Source: Roseovarius sp. S88
GTDB lineage: Bacteria; Pseudomonadota; Alphaproteobacteria; Rhodobacterales; Rhodobacteraceae
Assembly: GCF_037023735.1 (NCBI RefSeq)
Contig: NZ_CP146069.1
Span: forward strand, 2,335,501 to 2,399,500
DNA: 64,000 nt
Reading direction: 5' to 3'
Positions 27,421-37,919 of this stretch are shown here, one piece after another (position 1 is the first letter of the stretch; the number at the start of each line of letters is the position of its first letter). A program made the position numbers and the translations under genes. The notes under the pieces were generated by a model, which was not told the origin of the DNA, ran no database searches, and was given only the letters and a program-made list of their open reading frames with translations.

Positions 27421-28200
27421 CTACATCGTCGTATTCGTCGCGCCACCATCCAGGAGAATGTTCTGCCCGACAATGAACCCCGCGTGCTGACTGCAAAGAA
27501 ACGCGCAAGCCGCGCCAAACTCTTCGATTGTGCCATAACGCCCGGCGGGAATTGTTGCAGCGCGTTGCGCACGTGCTTCGTCCATCGAAATCCCCTGCGA
27601 CTTGACCACGCCACCATCCAGCGCGTCAGCACGCTCAGTTGCATGAATTCCGGGTTGCAAGTTATTGATACAGACACCTTTTCCAGCAACTTGACGCGAT
27701 GTACCAGCCACATAGCCGGTCAAGCCCGCCCGCGCCGAGTTGCTGAGGCCCAGCACCGGCACTGGAGCTTTTACACTCACTGACGTGATGTTGACCACCC
27801 GGCCCCAGCCTTGCGCCATCATGTCCGGCAACAGCGCCTTCATGAAGGCAATCGGCGTCAGCATGTTGGCATCAAGCGCCTTGATGAAGTCCTCACGGTC
27901 CCAGTCAGACCACATGCCAGGTGGTGGGCCACCTGCGTTGGTGACAAGGATATCTACGCCCTTGGCCGCTGCCAGAACCGGCGCGCGGCTGTCTTCGGTT
28001 GTTACATCGGCTGCGATTGTCTCGACATCCACACCAAAATCCTTGCGAATGTCTTCGGCAGACGCCTCTAACGCCTCGGCGCCACGTGCATTCATCACAA
28101 GGTCCACACCCGCCTCGGCCAAAGCACGGGCACATCCAAGCCCAAGACCCTTGGACGATGCACAAACCAATGCCCGTTTACCTTTAATTCCCAAATCCAT
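27421..28200 (-). CDS. SDR family protein lacking the catalytic Tyr
   Basis: A 259-residue FabG-like short-chain dehydrogenase. The dinucleotide motif is CASSKGLGLG (residue 13 on), with VTNAGG for NNAG and Ser140 in NITSVS. The usual YxxxK is replaced by SNSAR at residues 153-157, so Tyr and Lys are both absent. This variation is known in one SDR subfamily whose activity is unclear. The start has a GGAGG 6 bases upstream. It shares a transcript with the AlkC-like gene and is divergent from a Hint-domain gene. Confidence 0.85.
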   Translation of the reverse strand: MDLGIKGKRALVCASSKGLGLGCARALAEAGVDLVMNARGAEALEASAEDIRKDFGVDVETIAADVTTEDSRAPVLAAAKGVDILVTNAGGPPPGMWSDWDREDFIKALDANMLTPIAFMKALLPDMMAQGWGRVVNITSVSVKAPVPVLGLSNSARAGLTGYVAGTSRQVAGKGVCINNLQPGIHATERADALDGGVVKSQGISMDEARAQRAATIPAGRYGTIEEFGAACAFLCSQHAGFIVGQNILLDGGATNTTM

Positions 28201-28346
28201 GTCATATCCTCCCTCAATGCTTGCCCTGCATCTAAACCAACTGCGCGAAAGGATGCCAGCAAAACACCAACGCGTTGACCCGATACCGCCATAATCCTAA
28301 GTAATCTCATGAATAATACGTTCGCGCGAGTTGTTAGGAACGCCAT

Positions 28347-29360
28347 ATGAGCTCTGTCTCCGACGGTCCCACCTATTCGGTTCCGGTCTTTCTGGCCGTG
28401 GACTTTAGCGTGACCAATGGGGCCAATCACGGAGACCCTATCTCCTTTGCACGCGAGCTTGACCTTGACGATGTGTATGACCTGCGCAAAGGCGCGCAAC
28501 AGTACCGGCTTGCCCTGTCACCTGATCCGAATGGCAACTTTGCCATCGCGTCCGACACGCATCTTGGCACGTCCGGGCACCTTGTGCATCTCGATTGCTG
28601 CCTGACGATGATGTCGAACACAGGAAAAACCACCGAACTGCTGGTATTGGTTGAGGTCGATAGAAATGGCCATGTGGCGCAAATCTATGTGCTTCCCCTG
28701 GCGCAGGTGCATCCGAAAACCGGCTACGCGCTAGTCGGGATTGACCCGGACACCGCACGTCAGAAATTCGCCGAAGTGGCTTGTGTCTCTTTTTCACGCG
28801 GCACGCAGATTACAACCGCCTCAGGCGCACAGGTTCCCATTGAGGATCTGCGCGTCGGCGATGACGTCCTCACCCGGGACGACGGCGTTCAGAAAATCCG
28901 CTGGATCGGCCAATCGACCGTGCGCGCGGTTGGGGATTTTGCCCCCATCCGCATACGTGCGGGCGCACTCAACAACACCAATGACCTTATTCTCAGCCCC
29001 GAACACCGGCTTTTCATCTACCAGCGCTCAGATGCGCTTGGCGCAGGGCGCGCCGAGGTTCTGGTCCGTGCACGGTACCTGGTGAACGGCGACACAGTGG
29101 TACAGGAAGATGGCGGATTCATTGACTATTTTCAGCTGCTTTTTGATGAACACCAAATCATCTATGCTGAAGGAATAGCTGCCGAGACGCTGCTGGTAGA
29201 CCCGCGCACCCGAGCGGCCTTGCCCAATGATCTGGGCAACAACCTTGATCCTGCTTCGACGTCCCACGGTGACAGACCACACCAGGATTTCGAGGTAAGC
29301 GAAAAGCTCCTCAAACACCCTGATGCGGCCAGCCTTCTCAAGCGCGCGTCGCGAAATTAA
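28347..29360 (+). CDS. Hint (Hedgehog/intein) domain protein, second copy
   Basis: A 337-residue protein. Residues 1-140 form a non-Hint N-terminal region of unknown fold. A Hint_2-like domain follows, with the motif VSFSRGTQITTASG. Aligned with the first copy at 1666, Ser148 holds the place of the splicing Cys; a Cys lies two residues before it. LSPEHRLF and DEHQIIYAEG correspond to LSQEHRLLL and DQHQIVETDG of the first copy. The tail LLKHPDAASLLKR matches the first copy's HEASLLL motif. Its stop is 8 bases from the convergent NTF2-like gene. Confidence 0.8.
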   Translation: MSSVSDGPTYSVPVFLAVDFSVTNGANHGDPISFARELDLDDVYDLRKGAQQYRLALSPDPNGNFAIASDTHLGTSGHLVHLDCCLTMMSNTGKTTELLVLVEVDRNGHVAQIYVLPLAQVHPKTGYALVGIDPDTARQKFAEVACVSFSRGTQITTASGAQVPIEDLRVGDDVLTRDDGVQKIRWIGQSTVRAVGDFAPIRIRAGALNNTNDLILSPEHRLFIYQRSDALGAGRAEVLVRARYLVNGDTVVQEDGGFIDYFQLLFDEHQIIYAEGIAAETLLVDPRTRAALPNDLGNNLDPASTSHGDRPHQDFEVSEKLLKHPDAASLLKRASRN

Positions 29361-29368
29361 CCCGCACG

Positions 29369-29752
29369 TCAGCATTCATCCATGGAATAGAAAAACTCTT
29401 CGCGGGTTATCTTGCTGTCTTTAACGGTGTAGACGCCCACCTCTTCCATATCCATGACATCGCCGCTGGCTTTTTCCTTGACCTTCATCTTGAAAATCAC
29501 AGCGAATTTATCGTCACCATGCGGCATCGGATCGCTGATCGTACCCTCCAGCATTTCCATGCTGTTGTTCCACCACTCATGCTTACCCTTGATGGCATCA
29601 AGCCCCTGCGCCTCACGCCCCATACCTGTGTCAGGCATTTCCATCGCTTCAACGGAAACGGCGTCTTTGGCATATAATTTGTCCAAATTCGCGCCTTCAC
29701 GGTTCTCCCGGCATCCGGCAACCAATTCATTTGCAACGTCCATAAGTGACAT
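29369..29752 (-). CDS. NTF2/SnoaL-like protein
   Basis: A 127-residue small protein with a SnoaL/NTF2-like layout: an N-terminal helix (DVANELVAGCRENREGANLD), YAKDAVSVEAMEMP, GLDAIKGKHEWW and C-terminal beta strands (KFAVIFKMKVKEKASGD). Such folds act as small enzymes or binding domains; no activity can be assigned. Divergent from prfC. Confidence 0.65.
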   Translation of the reverse strand: MSLMDVANELVAGCRENREGANLDKLYAKDAVSVEAMEMPDTGMGREAQGLDAIKGKHEWWNNSMEMLEGTISDPMPHGDDKFAVIFKMKVKEKASGDVMDMEEVGVYTVKDSKITREEFFYSMDEC

Positions 29753-29915
29753 GATGAAACTCCCTGATGTTCTTGTAATGTTCTGATCTTCTCATGAATC
29801 GTGCCCTGCGTCTACCGCGCATCCATGACAGGCGAATGACTGCTGACCGAAGCTGTCAGGGTGCGCCCGAAACCAGCATGTTGCACCACCCCGCGCGCCC
29901 CTTTATACGGCGCGC

Positions 29916-31522
<1,607 letters not shown>

Positions 31523-31560
31523 GGGATCGACGTTTCTGCGCTTGAGGTATCTAGCGGCAA

Positions 31561-32802
31561 CTCTGCGGTGCGGATTCAATGGATCGCCGCAACACACTGT
31601 GCAAACTTCTCCGCCGGGGTTTCGTATTGCAAGGTTTTTCGTGGCCGCTCGTTGAGTTGCCGCGCGACGGCGCTGAGTTTGGCCTGACTGAGGGTCGACA
31701 TGTCGATGCCTCGCGGGAAGTACTGACGCAAGAGCCGGTTGGTGTTCTCGTTACTGCCGCGTTGCCACGGCGATTGCGGATCGCAGAAGAAGACGTCGAT
31801 CTTTGTCGCCATGGTGAACGCCGCATGGGCGGCCATCTCTGAGCCGCGATCCCATGTCAGCGAGCGGTAGAGTTCTTTGGGCAATTTTCGGGCCTGCTTG
31901 ATCAGGGCGGTGATAACGCTTTGCGTATCCTTGTTCGCAACTTTGGCCAGCATCACGAACCGCGAGTGCCGCTCGACCAGCGTAGCGATGTAGCTGTTGT
32001 TTGCCCCAACGATCAGATCGCCCTCCCAGTGGCCGGGCACGGCCCGGTCTTCGATTTCGGGCGGGCGCTCGCTGATCGGCACTGCGTCTTTGATCTTGCG
32101 TAGCTTCAGACCTTTCTGGGTCGCATGCCGGGACCGACGGATGGCGCGCGGGCTGCGCAGGCATTGCTGCAGCTCCTTCTTCAGAACGCCGCGCGTCTGC
32201 ACATAAAGGCTGCGATAGATCGTCTCGTGGCTCACACGCTCTCGCTCTTTGTTTGGGTGCTTGCGCATCAGCCAGCCCGCGATCTGCTGAGGAGACCACT
32301 TCAACCGCAGCTTTCGGGCAATGAACCGACACAAGTGGTCGTTGAAGGAGAGCTTACAGGCTTTGGGCCGCCTTGCGCAGTCCCATGCGCGCTGATCTGA
32401 CAATGCCGCGCGATACGCCTTGCGCCCACCGTTTCTGCGCACCTCCCGGCTGATCGTCGAGGGAGTACGTCTAAGGTCGCGCGCAATAGAGCGCAATGAC
32501 CGATCCCCTGCCAGCCCACGGGATATCTCCTCACGCCCCTCGAGGCTCAAGGCCAGCCGAGACCTGGTGCGTGCACGCGGACGGATACCACCAGTCAAAG
32601 CCAGATGCGGAAAATCGAAGACGACGCACGATCAAACCTGCGGCCTATCGAGCTCAGGGACTCACCCCGCTGCCACCGATCCCACATCTCCGACTTCTGT
32701 TTGTCCGTATAAAACGTCCGCGTGCGGTACTTCATGATCAACACTCCATCTCTCCAAAAAGATTAAAGTGTTGCGACCACCCGTTGAATCCTCACCGCAA
32801 AG
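31561..32802 (-). mobile_element. IS30-family insertion sequence
   Basis: About 1.24 kb, bounded by imperfect terminal inverted repeats of about 35 bases. The left end is at 31561-31595 (contains GGATTCAATGGATC) and the right end at 32768-32802 (reverse strand contains GGATTCAACGGGTG); the inner 24 bases match at 20 positions. It encodes one transposase on the minus strand. No clear target duplication was seen. It sits between prfC and a conserved hypothetical gene. Confidence 0.88.
31576..32735 (-). pseudogene. IS30-family transposase, frameshifted
   Basis: DDE transposase. The N-terminus from ATG at 32735 (MKYRTRTFYTDKQKSEMWDR) and the rest from about 32608 (LTGGIRPRARTRSRLALSLEG) are in different frames, joined at the A4 run 32609-32612. 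One more A makes a single 386-residue protein. The downstream frame has the helix-turn-helix SLRSIARDLRRTPSTISREV, the GHWEGDLIVG catalytic Asp region, SLTWDRGSEM and the SPWQRGSNENTNRLLRQYFP Glu region. The left terminal repeat overlaps the 3' end of the gene. Confidence 0.85.
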
Positions 32803-33111
32803 CGGACATTGAACACCCTCGCGCGGAATCACGGCGCGTAGCGCCGCCGCGCGATCGCCAGACCGCCCCATCGGGCTGGCGATTGGCTCACGTAAGCGCG
32901 CCGATCCAAGGACATGCAGACTTGGCTGACATAAAGTGTTCAGAATTTGTAAAAGGTCGCCATCCCGCGGTCTGGCCATCCCGCGCCTCTGCTGATTAAC
33001 GTGCAACACGGGCTCACAGCAGACTTTTAAAACCCCATCCGCCCGATATGGACCGCTCTGCCACCAAAGCTCATGCGTTGACGTCCAGACAGAATCGGAC
33101 AAACTCCCATC
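32803..33111. other. Intergenic region downstream of the IS
   Basis: These 309 bases hold no supported gene. One inverted repeat is clear: ATCGCCAG at 32854-32861 with CTGGCGAT at 32876-32883. The segment CCATCCCGCG occurs twice near 32960-32980. The open frames here are not supported. Confidence 0.5.
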
Positions 33112-33726
33112 ATGACACTCCAAAATCGCGTCCAACCCACCGGCGACATTCTTGCTGTCCCGGACCGCGGCACGCTCATGGGCAATCGCGGCATCCTGCA
33201 TGACGATCACCAACGCCTGACCGCGCGCCGTTGGCAGCATCCGCACTGGGTCACATGCATCACGACGTACAAGGACTGGCACCGCAAAGTCATGCAGCCG
33301 CATAACTACACCGAGCTCTTTTTTCTCGACGAACCCACAGCGCTGGCTGCCGGTCACCGCCCCTGCGGCCTTTGCCGTCACAAGGATTATACTCGGTTCA
33401 AAACACTCTTTAACGCCGCCAACGGCACACAAACCCTTGACCAGATCGACCGCCTGATGCAGCGCGACCGCATCACGCGCAGCCGCATTCAGGTGCGTTA
33501 CAAAGCACAGGCGGCGGACTTGCCTGACGGCACATTCGTATTGCACGATGCCACGCCGCATCTTCTCTGGGAAACGCACGCACTTCGCTACAGCCCCGCC
33601 GGATACACCAACGCCCTGCCCCGACCAACGGGAGCCATAACAGTCCTGACCCCGGCCTCCACCGTCGCCACTTTGCAACAAGGTTACCAGCCTGCTCCAC
33701 ACCAGACTGCGTATGACTTTTTCTGA
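33112..33726 (+). CDS. Conserved hypothetical protein with a Cys-pair motif
   Basis: A 204-residue protein I recognise only as a conserved alphaproteobacterial hypothetical. The start MTLQNRVQPTGDILAVPDRG and GNRGILHDD are typical of it. FLDEPTALAAGHRPCGLCRH resembles the Ada zinc-site context (AGYRPCKRC), but only one Cys pair is present. The C-terminal half has WETHALRYSPAGY. No function can be given. It is not disturbed by the nearby IS. Confidence 0.7.
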   Translation: MTLQNRVQPTGDILAVPDRGTLMGNRGILHDDHQRLTARRWQHPHWVTCITTYKDWHRKVMQPHNYTELFFLDEPTALAAGHRPCGLCRHKDYTRFKTLFNAANGTQTLDQIDRLMQRDRITRSRIQVRYKAQAADLPDGTFVLHDATPHLLWETHALRYSPAGYTNALPRPTGAITVLTPASTVATLQQGYQPAPHQTAYDFF

Positions 33727-33732
33727 TCACGG

Positions 33733-33766
33733 CTTCTTTCTTGTCAAAAATACCCAAATCCCCGCC
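33733..33766 (-). repeat. Copy of a Rhodobacteraceae intergenic repeat
   Basis: On the minus strand this reads GGCGGGGATTTGGGTATTTT, then TGACAAGAAAGAAG, close to a G/C-rich plus TATTTTTG plus ACAAGAA element that recurs between genes in this family (from memory). It directly follows the 33112 gene. A related copy lies at 41131. Confidence 0.5.
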
Positions 33767-33810
33767 ACCTGCCCCTTGCGCCAACACCAGACGTCTTTCA
33801 AACTCCGCGC

Positions 33811-34782
33811 ATGAGCAGGGATCCCACCTGGGGCGTGGTGGCCACCATCAAAGCCCCGGACACCGACATTCTGAATTTCGCCGCATGGCACCTGGATCAA
33901 GGTGCGCAGCGCGTACAGATTTATCTTGACGAGGACGCCCCAAAAGCCCGCGTGGCGCTCAAAGCGCATCCAAAATGCCGGGTTATCGTCACCGATGCGC
34001 AATATTGGAAACGCCGCCGCCGTCACAAAGGCCGCCCCGAAAAACATCAAACCCGCCAGAGCCTGAACGCAACGCATTGCTATAAACGCAATCCTAAGGT
34101 CGACTGGCTTTTGCATACCGACGTGGATGAGTTTCTGTGGCCTGTGGCTTCATTGACGGACCAGCTGGCCGCTTTACCCGACGCCACAATAAGCGCGCGC
34201 GTCCGACCCATTGAAGTCATGGCACCCGATCCGAATGATCCACTAGATCCCGGTGTCTTCTGGTGCAAAGCCTGCGCGCGTTTGCCGGCACATCGCCGCG
34301 CAGAGTCCGAAGCCATCTATTCCACCTATGGGTCGCATCTGAACGGCGGCTTTATCAGCCATGTCGCCGGCAAGGTTTTTGTCCGCACGGGGCAAGAAGA
34401 CGTGTCCTTGCGGATTCACAACGCCTTTCACGCCGGTGAAATGGATCCTGAACCGTCTGAATTGAGCCAGACCAGACTTGTGCATATGCATGCCCCGGAT
34501 TGGGATCATTGGTACAGGCATTACCGCTACCGGCTTAAACACGGCTCTTACCGCGCCGATCTCAGGCCTGCTCCCCAACCTGATGGCGTGAGCCTCAACA
34601 AACATGCTCTATTTGCCAAGCTCGAAGCCGAGGGCGGTGAAGAGGCCTTGCGCATGCTCTACCAAGAGGTCTGCACCGCCACGCCGGAGTTACGCGAGCG
34701 GCTGAAAGCGCATGGTCTTTTGCACAAAGTCACGCTCGATCTGGACGCTTGCCGTGCGCGTCATTTCCCGGATTTTGGGTGA
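33811..34782 (+). CDS. Glycosyltransferase family 2-like protein
   Basis: A 323-residue GT-A-like protein. It begins WGVVATIKAPDTDILNFAAW and has HLDQGAQRVQIYLDEDAP, a KVDWLLHTDVDEFLW metal site (DxD) and a later HMHAPDWDHWYRHYRYRLKH region. Proteins of this type often act on capsule or surface sugars, but the donor and acceptor are unknown. It begins 84 bases after the preceding gene, with a repeat between them. Confidence 0.8.
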   Translation: MSRDPTWGVVATIKAPDTDILNFAAWHLDQGAQRVQIYLDEDAPKARVALKAHPKCRVIVTDAQYWKRRRRHKGRPEKHQTRQSLNATHCYKRNPKVDWLLHTDVDEFLWPVASLTDQLAALPDATISARVRPIEVMAPDPNDPLDPGVFWCKACARLPAHRRAESEAIYSTYGSHLNGGFISHVAGKVFVRTGQEDVSLRIHNAFHAGEMDPEPSELSQTRLVHMHAPDWDHWYRHYRYRLKHGSYRADLRPAPQPDGVSLNKHALFAKLEAEGGEEALRMLYQEVCTATPELRERLKAHGLLHKVTLDLDACRARHFPDFG

Positions 34783-34895
34783 TCTCGCAAACTGTTGCGA
34801 AAATGCGAACATTTCGCGCAGGTGGTTCAGCATTGTTCACATAGCCACCCTGTCCATTGACCCCCCTACGCCCTTAGGATATGGCCCTAACACGC

Positions 34896-34912
34896 ATCAG
34901 GCCAAGCCTGAT
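34896..34912 (+). promoter_or_regulatory. Leader hairpin before the RNA helicase gene
   Basis: ATCAGGC and GCCTGAT flank CAA at 34896-34912, about 50 bases before the helicase start. A second short stem (CGTCC at 34939 with GGACG at 34953) lies next to the start codon. Structured leaders are common for DEAD-box helicase mRNAs; a role here is inferred. Confidence 0.4.
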
Positions 34913-34960
34913 CAAGAGGATACGGCGGGCCAGGTGAGCGTCCGCAACTAGTGGACGTAC

Positions 34961-36367
34961 ATGACAAAATTTTCTGATCTGAATCTGAATCCCAAAGTGC
35001 TGAAGGCCATTGACGAGGCCGGATACGAAACCCCTACCCCCATTCAGGCTGGTGCCATTCCCCCCGCGCTCGAAGGGCGCGATGTGTTGGGGATCGCCCA
35101 GACCGGCACGGGCAAGACGGCCAGCTTCACGCTGCCCATGCTGTCGCTTCTGGCACGCGGCCGTGCACGCGCCCGCATGCCGCGTAGCCTGGTGCTCTGC
35201 CCCACGCGGGAACTGGCGGCACAGGTAGCCGAAAACTTCGACACCTATTCCAAGCACCTGAAACTGACCAAGGCGCTCCTCATCGGCGGCGTTAGTTTTG
35301 GGGAACAGGACAAGCTGATCGATAAGGGTGTGGACGTTCTGATAGCCACGCCAGGCCGCCTGCTCGATCACTTTGAACGCGGCAAACTGCTTTTGACCGG
35401 CGTGCAGGTCATGGTCGTGGATGAGGCCGACCGGATGCTCGATATGGGCTTCATCCCCGATATCGAACGCATCTTCAGCCTCACGCCCTTTACCCGCCAG
35501 ACATTTTTCTTCTCCGCCACCATGGCGCCCGAGATCGAGCGGATCACAAACACCTTCCTGCAGGCTCCGGCCCGTGTCGAAGTCGCACGGCAAGCCACCG
35601 CCTCTGAGACGATTGAACAGGGGGTTGCCATCTTCAAACCCTCGCGCCGCGAGCGCGCCGACAGCGAAAAACGCAAATTGCTGCGAGCATTGATTGATGC
35701 CGAGGGCGAGGCCTGCACCAACGCGATCATCTTCTGCAACCGCAAGACGGATGTGGATATCGTTGCAAAATCGCTCAAGAAATACGGCTATGACGCGGCT
35801 CCCATCCATGGCGACCTTGACCAGAGCCAGCGCACCCGCACGCTCGATGGTTTCCGCAATGGTGAACTGCGGTTCCTCGTGGCCTCCGATGTCGCCGCCC
35901 GTGGTCTGGATGTGCCCGCAGTAAGCCATGTCTTTAACTTCGACGTGCCCGGCCATCCCGAAGACTACGTGCACCGCATTGGCCGCACAGGCCGTGCCGG
36001 ACGCGACGGCAAGGCGATCACGCTCTGCAATCCCCGCGACACCAAGGCACTGGCCGCTGTTGAGGCGCTCATTCAGAAAGACATCCCGCGCCTTGAGAAC
36101 CCTCTGAAATCCGACAAACCGGAAGACGAGGCTGTGCAGGAAGACGCGCCCAAAAAGCGCCGCTCCCGCAGCCGCAAGTCCGAGGACGCGCCCAAGGCAG
36201 AGCCTGAGACTGAAGCCGTCGAGGCCACTGAGGCGGAAGAGCCGCAAAAACCTGCCCGCAAACCCCGCGACAAGGGGGGCCGCGGCAAAGACAACAAGGT
36301 CGTTGGCATGGGCGATGACATGCCCAGCTTCATCGCCAAAAGCTTTGAGGAGCGCATGGCCTCGTAG
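34961..36367 (+). CDS. rhlE: DEAD-box RNA helicase, RhlE-type
   Basis: ATP-dependent RNA helicase of 468 residues. Motifs in order: the Q motif GYETPTPIQ, Walker A AQTGTGKT (residues 46-53), PTRELA, TPGR, VVDEADRMLD, FFSATM, ASDVAARGLD and HRIGRTGRAGR. The last 90 residues are Lys/Arg/Glu-rich and low in complexity, as usual for RNA-binding tails. It probably works in ribosome assembly or cold adaptation. It is convergent with the dioxygenase gene. Confidence 0.92.
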   Translation: MTKFSDLNLNPKVLKAIDEAGYETPTPIQAGAIPPALEGRDVLGIAQTGTGKTASFTLPMLSLLARGRARARMPRSLVLCPTRELAAQVAENFDTYSKHLKLTKALLIGGVSFGEQDKLIDKGVDVLIATPGRLLDHFERGKLLLTGVQVMVVDEADRMLDMGFIPDIERIFSLTPFTRQTFFFSATMAPEIERITNTFLQAPARVEVARQATASETIEQGVAIFKPSRRERADSEKRKLLRALIDAEGEACTNAIIFCNRKTDVDIVAKSLKKYGYDAAPIHGDLDQSQRTRTLDGFRNGELRFLVASDVAARGLDVPAVSHVFNFDVPGHPEDYVHRIGRTGRAGRDGKAITLCNPRDTKALAAVEALIQKDIPRLENPLKSDKPEDEAVQEDAPKKRRSRSRKSEDAPKAEPETEAVEATEAEEPQKPARKPRDKGGRGKDNKVVGMGDDMPSFIAKSFEERMAS

Positions 36368-36471
36368 GGTGGGCAGTTTGCCCACCACCCAGGAAAGCCA
36401 AGTCTTAACAACCTCTTAAACCGTTTCGCGCGCGAAACCTTTCAGCACCGTAGAGTGGGGCTTCACCCCAC
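36368..36471. terminator. Three hairpins in a convergent intergenic region
   Basis: GGTGGGC with GCCCACC (36368-36386), the palindrome GTTTCGCGCGCGAAAC (36423-36438) and GTGGGG with CCCCAC (36455-36471) stand in a row between the convergent helicase and dioxygenase genes. No long T-run follows, yet the position suits two-way termination. Confidence 0.6.
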
Positions 36472-36477
36472 CTCCCC

Positions 36478-37320
36478 TCAATCAATAAACGCATCCGCCC
36501 TGAGGCCTGCGCGCTCCAGATGAATTGGCAACACCCGGCCATAAAGTTGTTTCGTGCGTTCCGGCGAGCCGACCATGTCCGGTTCCTCTACATAAGAAAA
36601 GATTGCCACATAGCGCCGCGTCGAACCTTTTAAAGGCGCCACGCGGTGCAACGAATACCGCCCCCGGAAAAGCTGCAGATCTCCCGGTTGCAATTCCAGC
36701 ACTGTCACCTTATCCGACGCGCCCGCAAGCACCCGGCTGACCTCTTCGAAATTCTCCCCTTCCCGGCGGATCATCGGCGCATATTCAAACGCCCCGCCCT
36801 CTTCGGCGTTCTGAATAGCCAGCGTCACGGTGAAATTATTGGTGTCAAAATGCCAGGGAAAGCCGTTGCCCTCTTCGGCCATATTCACAATCACATCGGC
36901 CAGGGGATCGGCATAGCGGTAAAACTTCTCCTCCTGCAGGCAGTCCTGAACGAACCCGTCAAAGCCCGGCGCATCATGGATTGTGCGCAGCGCGCCGGAG
37001 CGGGCGAAATTATCCGCCGGAATGAACGTGTTGGATCGTTCAAAGAACTGCCTGCGCGGATCATCCTCGGGAAGGTCAGGATCATCTTGCGTAAAGTAAG
37101 GGTTCGTGCGGTTGAAACTGCGATGGCCCTCTGCGGCCACGCCGTCGGCCTCCGCCGCCAATGCCGCAATCGCTTTGCGCGTCAGGAAGTTCCGGATCAC
37201 CGCACAGCCATCCCGCGCCAGGTCCGCCCGCACCTGCGCCACAATAGCGTCGCGCTCTGGTCCGTCGCGATGGATCGGATAGCGGTCAAGATCAATCAGA
37301 TCGGATGCATGAAACACCAT
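36478..37320 (-). CDS. 2OG-Fe(II) dioxygenase, HalD/BesD-like
   Basis: A 280-residue non-haem iron enzyme. The iron site reads His157-Phe-Asp159 in PWHFDTNNFTV, with His225 in YSLHRVAP as the distal ligand; Arg236 in STRRYVAIFSY is the likely 2-oxoglutarate anchor. The related radical halogenases have Gly or Ala in place of the Asp, so this one should be a hydroxylase. The substrate (possibly a free amino acid) is not known. The ATG at 37320 is preceded by GGAGG. It ends the birA-coaX-rnj direction after an 85-base gap. Confidence 0.8.
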   Translation of the reverse strand: MVFHASDLIDLDRYPIHRDGPERDAIVAQVRADLARDGCAVIRNFLTRKAIAALAAEADGVAAEGHRSFNRTNPYFTQDDPDLPEDDPRRQFFERSNTFIPADNFARSGALRTIHDAPGFDGFVQDCLQEEKFYRYADPLADVIVNMAEEGNGFPWHFDTNNFTVTLAIQNAEEGGAFEYAPMIRREGENFEEVSRVLAGASDKVTVLELQPGDLQLFRGRYSLHRVAPLKGSTRRYVAIFSYVEEPDMVGSPERTKQLYGRVLPIHLERAGLRADAFID

Positions 37321-37405
37321 GGCAGGTCCTCCCTGCTCTCAGCTTTGGTCAGCGCGCACGTCCCGTCTTGGCAAAAACCGGCATGCCGGTGTCGGAAATG
37401 TTGGT

Positions 37406-37915
37406 CTAACCTGCCCAGTCCGGCGTAATGTCGATCTCAAACGCCGCCTCGCGCCGCCAGTCCATCGCCTTGAGATCCCCGATCGTGGGCACTTCCCTAT
37501 CCGAGTCGCCAATCCGCCGCATGACAATGCCTTCCCCAAGAACATAGGGCTTCACCCAATACTCCAGCACCTGTCGCGGCACCGAATTCATGGTTGGTCC
37601 CGCCGCGCAACACCGCACATTCGGCGGGTCGCCGTAGTGCAACCTGCGCGACAAGATATCATGTCGCAAAAGACCGATTGGCCCTTGCAGTGCGGCTGCG
37701 TGAAAACTCTCTTGAAATCCCATGGGGCGGGAAAACGCGACATCAAAAGGCGTTTGGCAGGCCTGACATTCGATCCGGGCCAGCACACCCTCATTGGCGT
37801 AGATATTCGCCATATGGTCTGGCTTGAATGGATCAAACCGCGGCACCGCCGCTTCGTCAAACCAGAGGGGCTTGTCTTTGATACGGCTCAGGATATCCGT
37901 GTATTCGGTATGCAT
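37406..37915 (-). CDS. Hypothetical protein after rnj
   Basis: A 169-residue protein of unknown function. A possible metal site is the IECQACQTPFDVAF Cys pair near residue 50, with more Cys (VRCCAAGPT) near residue 100. It starts 4 bases after the rnj stop, so it is translated from the same message; no signal peptide or membrane helix is seen. Confidence 0.7.
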   Translation of the reverse strand: MHTEYTDILSRIKDKPLWFDEAAVPRFDPFKPDHMANIYANEGVLARIECQACQTPFDVAFSRPMGFQESFHAAALQGPIGLLRHDILSRRLHYGDPPNVRCCAAGPTMNSVPRQVLEYWVKPYVLGEGIVMRRIGDSDREVPTIGDLKAMDWRREAAFEIDITPDWAG

Positions 37916-37919
37916 GCTC

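Noticed and set aside
34824..34837. GTTC-N6-GTTC resembling the alphaproteobacterial LexA box
   Set aside because: The known box has N7 spacing; one base off, and the downstream helicase is not a usual SOS gene.
34874..36388. 504-codon minus-strand open frame over rhlE
   Set aside because: Antisense to a helicase with all motifs; shadow of codon bias.
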